DNA from: Streptomyces oceani
GTDB taxonomy: Bacteria; Actinomycetota; Actinomycetes; Streptomycetales; Streptomycetaceae
Length of the DNA: 34,541 bases
Direction of reading: 5' to 3'
Assembly (NCBI RefSeq): GCF_001751245.1
Contig: NZ_LJGU01000142.1
Span: 13,422-47,962 of the forward strand
Below, piece by piece: positions 1 through 6,926 of the stretch; position 1 is the first letter of the stretch, and each line of letters starts with the position of its first letter. The notes under the pieces were generated by a model. That model made no database searches. It saw only the letters and a list, made by a program, of their open reading frames with translations, and was not told where the DNA came from. Both the position numbers and the translations under genes were made by a program.

Positions 1-1
1 T

Positions 2-1306
2 GGTTTGACGCGTACGGGTGTGGTGGTCGGTTCGCCCGGCTTCATGTCGCCGGAGCAGGTGCGCGGTAGGGACGTGACGACGGCCAGTGACGTGTTCTGC
101 CTGGGCGCGGTGCTGGCGTACGCCGCCACCGGCCGCATGCCCTTTGACACGCCCCTGGGCAACGCGCACGCGGTGATGTTCCGGATCGCCGAGGAGGACG
201 CGGATCTCAGCGGCCTGTCCGGTCCGTTGTACGAGGTGATCGCGGCCTGTCTGGAAAAGGACCCGGAGCGCCGGCCGGACGTGGACACCCTCGTCGCGCG
301 CACCGAGGGCGAGATCCCCGGGACCTGGCTGCCCGGCCAGGTGCTGGCGCAGCTGGGCCGGCAGGCCGTACAACTCCTCGACAGCGAGAGGCCGGAGAGC
401 GGGACGGACGGTGCGCCTCTCGAAGGTCCCGGGGCCGTCCCCGGACCGCCGGACCACCCGCCGACCGTGAGTCCCACCGTGTCGCTGCGTCCGCCGGAAC
501 CCACCCCGAACCAGGTGCCCGCCCCGAACCTGGTGCCCACGGCCCGGCAGGGCGCTCCGTACGGTCACTCGGCGGTGTGGGGACAGGCTCCACCGAGTCC
601 CTACCAACCGTTGCCGCCGTACCGGATGCCGGAGGCGCCCCCGCCCGAAGAGGCCCGCCCGATACGTCTGTTGGGCACGCTCACCTGGGTGATGCTGCTC
701 GTGCTGCTCGCCTGGAGCGCGGTGAGCATCCTCTTCCGCTTCTTCCTGGACGGCGAACTCTCCCGCGAGCCCGATGACTGGCCCCTCGCCACGCACCCCG
801 ACTACGCCTCACTGAAGGACAGCAGCCAGTTGGTGGACGGGTTCGGAGGCGTCCTGTTCGTCTGTACGGTCGTCCTGTGGCTGTCCTGGTTCCGGCGGGC
901 CAGGAGGAACGCGGCGGCGTTCGAGCCGGGGCGGGTGCGGTATTCCCCGGCAATGGCGTTGGCTGTCTGGTTCATCCCGATCTGCAACTTCTTCATGCCC
1001 AAGCAGATCGCCAACGACGTGTGGGCGGTCACCCGTGCCGAACCGCCGGAGTGGCTGCACGGGGTGCGCTATCCGCCCCGGCGCGGGCTGGTCAACGGAT
1101 GGTGGAGCACGTGGTTGGTCGGCTTCTACTTCGGGCTGTTCCTCCTGCCCTCCTGGCACGGAGAGGCCACGATCGACCGCGCGGAGGGGCTGGTCTCCGT
1201 ACAGATCATCAGCGGTTTCGTCACCCTCCCCGCGATCATCGTGGCGGCCGTCTTCGTGGCGCGGCTCACGACCCTGCAGGAGAAGCGCCTACGCGGCGGG
1301 AGTTGA
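2..1306 (+). CDS. Ser/Thr protein kinase, C-terminal part, with DUF4328 membrane domain (5' truncated by window)
   Basis: The reading frame is open from the first bases, so the N-lobe and catalytic loop lie outside the window. The first ~110 residues show a Hanks-type kinase C-lobe: the activation-segment end GSPGFMSPEQ, then the D-x-F-x-LG helix (SDVFCLGAVLAYAATG) and the closing R near EKDPERRPD. A Pro-rich linker of about 110 residues follows. The C-terminal ~210 residues hold several hydrophobic segments and the pattern ARRNAAAFEP...WFIPICNFFMPKQIANDVW, typical of DUF4328. The likely role is signal transduction from, or to, a membrane sensor domain. Streptomyces often fuses extracytoplasmic sensor modules to such kinases; a polytopic DUF4328 in that place is seen here directly, and its ligand is unknown. 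The stop is followed by about 70 nt before the next promoter. Confidence 0.85.
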   Translation, partial: GLTRTGVVVGSPGFMSPEQVRGRDVTTASDVFCLGAVLAYAATGRMPFDTPLGNAHAVMFRIAEEDADLSGLSGPLYEVIAACLEKDPERRPDVDTLVARTEGEIPGTWLPGQVLAQLGRQAVQLLDSERPESGTDGAPLEGPGAVPGPPDHPPTVSPTVSLRPPEPTPNQVPAPNLVPTARQGAPYGHSAVWGQAPPSPYQPLPPYRMPEAPPPEEARPIRLLGTLTWVMLLVLLAWSAVSILFRFFLDGELSREPDDWPLATHPDYASLKDSSQLVDGFGGVLFVCTVVLWLSWFRRARRNAAAFEPGRVRYSPAMALAVWFIPICNFFMPKQIANDVWAVTRAEPPEWLHGVRYPPRRGLVNGWWSTWLVGFYFGLFLLPSWHGEATIDRAEGLVSVQIISGFVTLPAIIVAAVFVARLTTLQEKRLRGGS

Positions 1307-1365
1307 CCAGGCGCGTCCGGCATGTTCGCGGGAGAAATCCGGCGGCGCCGGTCAGCGCCACCGGT

Positions 1366-1371
1366 TAGGCT
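1366..1371 (+). promoter_or_regulatory. -10 box of a leaderless promoter for the 9-codon leader ORF
   Basis: TAGGCT fits the streptomycete TAnnnT -10 consensus and lies 7 nt before the ATG at 1379. Transcription would therefore start at or next to the ATG. No convincing -35 box is seen. Confidence 0.5.
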
Positions 1372-1378
1372 GTACGAC

Positions 1379-1408
1379 ATGTTCTTCCAGATCCAGCTGT
1401 ACGGCTGA
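1379..1408 (+). CDS. Putative 9-aa leader peptide (MFFQIQLYG) upstream of the glycosyltransferase
   Basis: This ORF of nine sense codons plus TGA starts 7 nt after a -10-like box, so it would be translated from a leaderless transcript. It is followed by about 210 nt of very GC-rich, structured leader and then the macrolide-type glycosyltransferase. Short leader ORFs ahead of macrolide-resistance genes (erm, for example) commonly act by drug-induced ribosome stalling and a change of mRNA fold. The position and layout here match that logic. The peptide resembles no stalling peptide I can name with confidence, so the regulatory role is inference. Confidence 0.4.
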   Translation: MFFQIQLYG

Positions 1409-1491
1409 CGGCCGCGCGGGCAATGCCCCGCGCCCCAGCACCCGCTCCGTCCCCGCACCCCGGCGCGCAGGTCCGTGCGGACCCGCGTGAC

Positions 1492-1515
1492 CCGCGCCGT
1501 GCCAGCACGGTGCGG
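1492..1515 (+). promoter_or_regulatory. Strong hairpin in the glycosyltransferase leader (10-bp stem, 4-nt loop)
   Basis: Bases 1492-1501 pair with 1506-1515 (one G-U pair, loop CCAG). No T-run follows, so it is either a U-less terminator or attenuator, or part of a fold controlling translation. It lies between the leader ORF and the glycosyltransferase start. The following 60 nt contain further GC-only complementary stretches that could form alternative folds. Confidence 0.45.
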
Positions 1516-1620
1516 CGCCGACACGTGCGCGCGCCCGCGCGGCTGCGCGCCGTGCGCGGCTGCCGATCGACGCGGCGGGTGCCCGTCTCCGTACGTCCGA
1601 ACCGGAATCGAGGAACACCC

Positions 1621-2877
1621 ATGTCCGCACACCGTGCCTCCGCACGTCACCGCCCCGCCCACATCGCGATGGTCGGCATCCCCGCCGTCAGCCACGTGCT
1701 GCCCAGTCTGGAGATCATCCGGGAGCTGGTGGCCCGGGGCCACCGCGTGAGCTACGCCAACGACAAGGCCGTGGCGCACCTCATCGAGCCCACCGGCGCC
1801 ACCCTCGTGCCGTACGAGTCCACGCTGCCCGTCGCCGACAACGACTGGCCGGACGACCCGATCGCCGCCATGAGCGTCTTCCTAGAGGACGCGATCCACA
1901 TGCTGCCGCAGCTGCGCGCGGCCTTCGACGAGGACCCGGCCGAGCTGTACCTCTACGACATCGGTGGTTACGCCGCCCGTGCGCTCGCCGAACGGCAGGG
2001 CCGGCCGACGCTGCAGCTCTCCCCCGCCTACGTCCGCTGGGAGGGCGCCGACGCGGACGACGGCCCGGCGGCGCAGATCATGGCGCTGCCGGGCGCGGAC
2101 GCGTACTACGAACGGTTCGCGGACTGGCTGGCCGAGTGCGGTGCCACCACCACCGAACCGGCCGCCTTCTCCGGCCAACCGGCGCGCGCGGTGGCGATGA
2201 TTCCGCGCGCGATGCAGCCGTACGCGGACCGGGTGCCGGAGACGGTCACCTTCGTCGGACCGTGCTTCGGGGAGCGTGCCGAGCAGGGCATCTGGAACCG
2301 GCCGGCCGGGGCGGAGAAGGTGCTGCTGGTGTCGCTGGGTTCCGCGTACACCCGGCAGCCCGCCTTCTACCGGGAGTGTCTGGCGGCCTTCGGGGACCTG
2401 CCGGGTTGGCATGTCGTGCTGCAGATCGGGAAGTACACCGATCCCGCGGAGCTGGGCGAGATCCCGGCGAACGTCGAGGTCCGTTCCTGGGTGCCGCAGT
2501 TGGCGATCCTGGCGGAGGCCGACGCGTTCGTGACGCACGCCGGGATGGGCGGTTGTGCCGAGGGGCTGTACCACGGGGTGCCGATGATCGCGTTCCCGCA
2601 GGCGGCCGACCAGTTCGGGAACGCCGACCAGTTGGTCGCACTCGGGGTCGCCCAGCGGGTGGACGCCGAGGACGCCACCGCCCGGACGCTGCGTCGCTTG
2701 CTGCTGGAACTCACCACGGACGAGGCCGTGGCCAGCCGCAGCGCCCAGCTGCGTGCTGAGGCCCGAGCCGAGGGTGGTACGCGGAGCGCGGCCGACGAGG
2801 CGGAAGCGGCCCTGGGCACCGTCGGTACGCATGCCATCGGTGACCGGACGAGGGCGGACGCCGACGGAAACCCCTGA
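1621..2877 (+). CDS. Macrolide-type UDP-glycosyltransferase (OleD/MGT family)
   Basis: This 418-aa GT1-family enzyme resembles OleD/Mgt, which inactivate macrolides by transferring glucose from UDP-glucose. The N-terminus AHIAMVGIPAVSHVLPSLE matches the acceptor domain, and His25 corresponds to the catalytic base. The nucleotide-sugar motif HAGMGGCAEGLYHGVPMIAF begins at His306 and is followed by PQAADQFGNADQL. Length and domain order are normal for the family. The ATG at 1621 is chosen because GAGGAAC lies about 6 nt upstream and homology begins there; the frame is open further upstream but that part looks non-coding. The gene stands alone, with a leader ORF and hairpin before it that suggest induction. 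Substrate range cannot be read from sequence: macrolides are most likely, but flavonoids and other phenols are also accepted by relatives. Confidence 0.9.
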   Translation: MSAHRASARHRPAHIAMVGIPAVSHVLPSLEIIRELVARGHRVSYANDKAVAHLIEPTGATLVPYESTLPVADNDWPDDPIAAMSVFLEDAIHMLPQLRAAFDEDPAELYLYDIGGYAARALAERQGRPTLQLSPAYVRWEGADADDGPAAQIMALPGADAYYERFADWLAECGATTTEPAAFSGQPARAVAMIPRAMQPYADRVPETVTFVGPCFGERAEQGIWNRPAGAEKVLLVSLGSAYTRQPAFYRECLAAFGDLPGWHVVLQIGKYTDPAELGEIPANVEVRSWVPQLAILAEADAFVTHAGMGGCAEGLYHGVPMIAFPQAADQFGNADQLVALGVAQRVDAEDATARTLRRLLLELTTDEAVASRSAQLRAEARAEGGTRSAADEAEAALGTVGTHAIGDRTRADADGNP

Positions 2878-3088
2878 CCGAATCAGCGCGGGAGCCCGCC
2901 GCGAGGACGTTGACCTCGCTCTCGTACTCGGGGCGGGCCTCGCGCTGCGCCGGGGCGCCGGCCGCTCGGCCCGCCCGGGTCGCCGGAGCCCCTGGCGGCG
3001 GTCACCCGCGACGGGTGGGGACCGGTGAGGAACGCGATGGACGCCAGGTGGCCGCACGCCCGTGTGTCGCGGTAGGGGGAAGGCAGCC

Positions 3089-3114
3089 GTGGGACAACGA
3101 TGAGTTCGTCCCAC
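3089..3114. repeat. Inverted repeat upstream of the hydrolase fusion gene (possible operator)
   Basis: GTGGGAC (3089-3095) and GTCCCAC (3108-3114) form perfect 7-bp arms around a 12-bp centre, in which AAC and GTT could extend the dyad. It sits about 50 bp before the hydrolase start. It could be a repressor operator or an mRNA hairpin. Apart from this repeat, the gap from 2878 to 3166 shows nothing I recognise. Confidence 0.4.
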
Positions 3115-3166
3115 CCGGACCGTCGGTACGGGTGTCGAAGACAGGGTGGACCACTGGGGGCAGATG

Positions 3167-4456
3167 ATGGGTGCGACGTTCGTTCTGGTTCCCGGCGCGG
3201 GCGGTGCCGGCGCGGTGTACTGGCGCGAGGCCGTGGCCGAACTCGAGAAGCGTGGGCACACCGCGGTCCCGGTCGAGATCCAGGGTGACGATCCGGCCCT
3301 GGGGTTGCCCGAGTACGCGGCCCTGACGGACGAGGCGATCGGGGAGCACCGCGACGTCGTGCTCGTCGCGCACTCGTTGGGTGCCTTCACGGTTCCGATG
3401 ATCGGCAAGCGCGCCGCCGTGTCCCGTGTCGTGCTGCTCAACGCGATGATCCCGGTCCCCGGTGAGACGCCCGGGGAGTGGTTCGCGGCCACCGGCGCGG
3501 ACGAGGCGCGCCGGAAGGCCAACGAGGCTGCCGGGCGGTCGAACGAGTTCGACCCTGAACTGGTCTTCCTGCACGACCTCCCGGAGGGAGCGCGGGAGGA
3601 GATGGCCGAAGGCGATCGCGAACCCGCCGACACGCCTTTCGGACAGCCGTGCCTGTTCGAGGCGTGGCCCGACGTCCCGACCCATGTCCTGGTCGCCCGG
3701 GAGGACCGCCTGTTCCCGGCGGAGTTCCAGGCACGCGTCGCGCGTGACCGGCTCGGCGTGGCGGCCGAGATGCTGCCGGGCGGGCATATGGTGGCGAAGA
3801 GTCGTCCGGCCGAACTGGCCGTACGGCTGCTCCTGTTGCTGGGTGACAAGGCGTCCCCGGAGGCGCCCGGCCCGTCCGGGGTCGGTTTCGACCTCGTGGA
3901 CGCCGCGGCCGAGATGCGGCGGATCGCGGCGGGCGTGCGCGACGACCAGTTGGACCTGTCGACGCCGTGTGCCGACTGGACCGTGCGTGATCTAGCCGCT
4001 CACGTGTGCGTGCTGACCACGGCTTTCATCCGTACCGCGCGTCACGCGCCTCCGGACGGTCAGGCTCCCGGCGGCGGGGCGAGGTTGTCACCCGACTGGC
4101 GCGAGCGACTCGGCCACGACCTCGACACACTCGTCGCGGCCTGGCGGGAACCCTCGGCGTGGCAGGGCGAGGCGGAGGCGGGCGGCGTCACGATGCCCTC
4201 GGCCGAACTCGCGACCGTCGTGCTCGACGAGCTCGTCCTGCACGGTTGGGACCTGGCGCGCGCCACCGGCCAACGCTTCACCGTGACCGATCATGACCTC
4301 GCGGTCTGCACCGGCTTCGCCGCCGCGATGTCCACGCCTGACATGCTGGACAGCCACCCGGGTCTGTACGGGCCGGTCGTCGACACCGGGACAGACCCGG
4401 CCTCACTGGACGTGCTGCTTGGCCTTGCCGGCCGCGATCCGGGCCGGTGGCCTTGA
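3167..4456 (+). CDS. Alpha/beta hydrolase fused to a TIGR03086/MDMPI-like (mycothiol-isomerase type) domain
   Basis: The 429-aa protein has two parts. Residues 1-235 are an alpha/beta hydrolase: the oxyanion region VLVPGAGGAG, nucleophile elbow VAHSLGA (Ser70), acid-loop candidate AREDRLFP and catalytic His in GGHM. Residues ~238-429 match the DinB-fold maleylpyruvate-isomerase/TIGR03086 family, with FDLVDAAAEMRR, then TPCADWTVRDLAAHV and later ELVLHGWDLARATGQ. The second domain usually binds a metal and in some members uses mycothiol. Of three possible starts (GTG 3146, ATG 3164, ATG 3167) the last has the best-spaced GGGGG ribosome-binding site and starts on the first beta strand. The two domains are normally separate proteins. 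The substrate is unknown; hydrolysis and thiol-linked detoxification of one compound is a reasonable guess. Confidence 0.85.
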   Translation: MGATFVLVPGAGGAGAVYWREAVAELEKRGHTAVPVEIQGDDPALGLPEYAALTDEAIGEHRDVVLVAHSLGAFTVPMIGKRAAVSRVVLLNAMIPVPGETPGEWFAATGADEARRKANEAAGRSNEFDPELVFLHDLPEGAREEMAEGDREPADTPFGQPCLFEAWPDVPTHVLVAREDRLFPAEFQARVARDRLGVAAEMLPGGHMVAKSRPAELAVRLLLLLGDKASPEAPGPSGVGFDLVDAAAEMRRIAAGVRDDQLDLSTPCADWTVRDLAAHVCVLTTAFIRTARHAPPDGQAPGGGARLSPDWRERLGHDLDTLVAAWREPSAWQGEAEAGGVTMPSAELATVVLDELVLHGWDLARATGQRFTVTDHDLAVCTGFAAAMSTPDMLDSHPGLYGPVVDTGTDPASLDVLLGLAGRDPGRWP

Positions 4457-4478
4457 GCCACCTCGGTCACACGGTGGC
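4457..4478 (+). terminator. Hairpin terminator after the hydrolase fusion gene
   Basis: GCCACC (4457-4462) and GGTGGC (4473-4478) form a 6-bp stem with a 10-nt loop directly after the stop codon. There is no T-run, as is usual in streptomycetes. Confidence 0.5.
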
Positions 4479-4666
4479 GTAGCCCGAGCGTGGGCAGCAG
4501 GGCACTGACCGCTGATGGCGCAGGGCTGTCGGGCGGCGGCTGAACCCCGGCCGGTCGTGTCGATCCGGCGCGGCGGGTCCCGTGGCGGGCAGCGCGCCAC
4601 GAGCCTCACGGTCTCGCAGCTGTCCATAAAGCGAGACGTGTGTAGTCATTATGTGGGACGCTGGCG

Positions 4667-4672
4667 TAGGTT
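4667..4672 (+). promoter_or_regulatory. -10 box of a leaderless promoter for the methyltransferase
   Basis: TAGGTT lies 6 nt before the ATG at 4679, and no ribosome-binding site is visible. Initiation on a leaderless mRNA is therefore likely. Confidence 0.5.
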
Positions 4673-4678
4673 CGGCAC

Positions 4679-5503
4679 ATGTCTGAACCATCGACCAGCG
4701 ACAGTGCCGTCTACACGCACGGCCACCACGAGTCCGTGCTGCGCTCGCACCGTTGGCGGACCGCCGCCAACTCGGCGGCCCACCTGCTGCCCGAACTGCG
4801 CCCGGGTCAGCGCGTCCTGGACGTCGGCTGTGGGCCGGGCACGATCTCCGCCGACCTGGCCGCCGCCGTAGCCCCCGGAGCGCTGACCGGCGTGGACGCC
4901 TCGGACACGGTCCTCGAGCAGGCCACCGAGCTGGTCGTCGAACGCGGCTTGGACAACGCCCGGTTCCACACCGCCGACGTCCACGCCCTCGACTTCCCGG
5001 ACGACAGCTTCGACGTGGTGCACGCGCACCAACTGCTGCAACACGTCGGCGATCCCGTCAGCGCGCTGCGCGAGATGCGGCGGGTGTGCCGGCCGGACGG
5101 GCTGGTGGCCGTCCGGGAGTCCGACTACGCCGGCATGGCCTGGTATCCACGGCTGCCCGCACTGGACGCCTGGCTGACGCTGTACGAGCGGGTCGCTCGG
5201 GGGAACGGCGGCGAACCGGACGCCGGCCGTCAACTGCACGTATGGGCACGCCAGGCGGGAGCGACGGACATCACGGTCACCTCCAGCACCTGGTGTTTCC
5301 ACACCGAGCCGGAGCGTGCCTGGTGGAGCGGGCTGTGGGCGGACCGCACCCGGGACTCGGACTTCGCACGACGCGCGGTCGACGGCGGGTACGCCAGCAC
5401 GGCCGAGCTGGAGGAGATCGCCGCTGGCTGGCGCGCGTGGGGAGCGGACCCGGACGGTTGGTTCTCGGTGCTGCACGGCGAGGTCATCTGCCGGGCGGCG
5501 TAG
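4679..5503 (+). CDS. Class I SAM-dependent methyltransferase (UbiE/Methyltransf_11 type)
   Basis: This 274-aa protein has the SAM-binding motif I VLDVGCGPG at residues 47-55, the acidic post-I residue in LTGVDAS, motif II/III-like FDVVHAHQLLQHV and the post-motif region MRRVCRPDGLVAVRE. It has no membrane segment and is cytosolic. Closely similar Streptomyces proteins are annotated simply as methyltransferase-domain proteins, and no substrate can be assigned. It is monocistronic: a terminator lies upstream and the next genes are on the other strand. Transcription is probably leaderless. Confidence 0.88.
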   Translation: MSEPSTSDSAVYTHGHHESVLRSHRWRTAANSAAHLLPELRPGQRVLDVGCGPGTISADLAAAVAPGALTGVDASDTVLEQATELVVERGLDNARFHTADVHALDFPDDSFDVVHAHQLLQHVGDPVSALREMRRVCRPDGLVAVRESDYAGMAWYPRLPALDAWLTLYERVARGNGGEPDAGRQLHVWARQAGATDITVTSSTWCFHTEPERAWWSGLWADRTRDSDFARRAVDGGYASTAELEEIAAGWRAWGADPDGWFSVLHGEVICRAA

Positions 5504-5633
5504 GCCGGTTCGTACGCTCGTCAGATGACCTCCCGGGCGCCCGTAACCCGCACGTCGCCGCCCGGGCACCCGCCCGGGGTCCGGTGCGGAACAGATGTCA
5601 GCGGGTCACTCCCGGCCCGCTGGCGACGGCCGT

Positions 5634-5867
5634 TCAGCTGTGGAGCGCGGGTCGGCGGTCCGCCGAGTCCGGCCGGTTCCCCAGGTCAGCCGTCCGCCCG
5701 GTTGCCGGCGCGTCCGGAACGGCGCCCGGCGGGCCCGCGCCCTCGGCGTCGGTGCGTCCGTCCGGGGCGAGTTGACACAGGAGGAAGGTCAGCAGCGCCG
5801 CTGTGCCGACCGCCATCGCCTCCAGGCGTCGGCTGTGCGTCGCGCGCCGCTCGTGGCGTGTGGTCAC
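5634..5867 (-). CDS. Small single-pass membrane protein, unknown, coupled to the upstream gene
   Basis: This 77-aa ORF has a GTG start at 5867, only 7 nt after the stop of the preceding minus-strand gene. A GGTGAGGG ribosome-binding sequence overlaps that stop, which is a good sign that both ends are real. A basic N-terminus (RHERRATHSRRLE) precedes one hydrophobic helix of about 17 residues (residues 18-34), then a polar Pro/Ala-rich tail. I do not recognise the family. Coupling suggests it works with the larger secreted/membrane protein encoded just before it. Confidence 0.5.
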   Translation of the reverse strand: MTTRHERRATHSRRLEAMAVGTAALLTFLLCQLAPDGRTDAEGAGPPGAVPDAPATGRTADLGNRPDSADRRPALHS

Positions 5868-5874
5868 CGGTCCC

Positions 5875-6825
5875 TCACCTGCCTTGGGCCGTGTCGTTCG
5901 GATCTCTGCGGGCTCGTGGCCCCTGGCACGCACATCTGCCGCGTTGTCGTCTCAACACGCGGTGACGCCGCGCTCGTCTCCCTCGGCCTCCGGTCTGGGG
6001 AGGGCCCAACACCAGACCCCGCTCCCTGAGCCACGAAGATCCAAACGAGTCGGCCTCACCTGCCGCTTCGTGCCGCTCGGCGGTGTCCGTGCCGCTCCCG
6101 CGCCGGGCGGCCTGGCACCCGCACCGCCCCCTGCCCCGGCGCAGGGTGAGGAGATAGCCGGCGAGGCCGGCAGTGGCCAGGCCGCCGCCCATGGCCAGGG
6201 CGGCGTTGTCCACTTCGTCCTGCTGCCGCTGCCGGTGTGGTTTCGCGTCCCGGGTCGGGCCCGTGCGGTCGGTGCCGTCTCGGCGGGGTGCCCGGTCCGC
6301 GCTTCCGGGGGCGCGGCTGTCCCGCTCGGTGACATCGGGCCGCCGTGCCTCGTGGCGTCCGGGTCCCACGCCCGCCCGGGAACGGGCCTCCGGGGGCGCC
6401 TCCGCCGCGGGGGCGACAGCCGGGGAGGCGGCGGCTCGTACGGTGAAGGAACTCGTCAGGGACTCGCGGTCACCGCAGTTGGCGGTGAGGACGTACCGCT
6501 CGCCGGGCCGCGCCCCGGGCTTCACGGCCGCCTCGGCCGTCCAGGGCGCGGTGCGGTCCCCGAGGGTGCGGAGGCGTGCGGTGTCGGTGAACGCCGGGGA
6601 GTACACGGCGCCTTCGCCCGCGCCGCGCGCGCGGTCCGCACGAACCCGCACCCCGCCACCGGGGGCCGCCGGGGCGGGGGCGAGCGTGACACCGTCGCCC
6701 GGCCGCACCTCGCCGGGCGCCGCCGCCTGCCCGGCGGCGACCGGAGCGAGCAGCGACACCGCTCCGGTCACCACGCCGGCACAGAGGCCGACGCGGCGGC
6801 CGTGCGCACCCGTTGGCGAGGTCAT
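5875..6825 (-). CDS. Secreted, membrane-anchored protein with signal peptide and C-terminal transmembrane helix
   Basis: The 316-aa reading starts at the ATG at 6825. Residues 1-36 form a signal peptide ending near AGQAAA. Residues ~37-130 look like an extracytoplasmic beta domain (GDGVTLAP...GERYVLTANCGDRESLTSSFTV). Residues ~131-207 are a charged, Pro-rich stalk, and 208-228 (ALAMGGGLATAGLAGYLLTL) a transmembrane helix followed by an Arg-rich tail. This layout resembles small streptomycete cell-surface proteins of unknown function. The last ~80 residues are unusually Arg/Cys-rich and unlike normal protein, so a frameshift near 6120 that prolongs the frame is possible. The tight coupling to the next ORF argues that the stop at 5875 is genuine. 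Confidence 0.6.
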   Translation of the reverse strand: MTSPTGAHGRRVGLCAGVVTGAVSLLAPVAAGQAAAPGEVRPGDGVTLAPAPAAPGGGVRVRADRARGAGEGAVYSPAFTDTARLRTLGDRTAPWTAEAAVKPGARPGERYVLTANCGDRESLTSSFTVRAAASPAVAPAAEAPPEARSRAGVGPGRHEARRPDVTERDSRAPGSADRAPRRDGTDRTGPTRDAKPHRQRQQDEVDNAALAMGGGLATAGLAGYLLTLRRGRGRCGCQAARRGSGTDTAERHEAAGEADSFGSSWLRERGLVLGPPQTGGRGRRARRHRVLRRQRGRCACQGPRARRDPNDTAQGR

Positions 6826-6926
6826 GTCCTCATGGGAGCAGCGCCGTACGTCCTCCGCACGCCCGCCGCCGCCTATCGGGTGCCGGCACCGGACAGCCGG
6901 CGTGCCGAGCGGGCATGTCGGGCCGG

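Noticed and set aside
1423..1620. Upstream extension of the glycosyltransferase frame to an ATG at 1423
   Set aside because: The extra 66 residues are Arg/Ala/Pro-rich without homology and contain the leader hairpin; the ATG at 1621 has a good ribosome-binding site.
1882..3849. Long minus-strand open frame (655 codons) opposite the glycosyltransferase and hydrolase genes
   Set aside because: Arg/Pro/Ser-rich with no domain; it is the antisense shadow of two well-supported genes in high-GC DNA.
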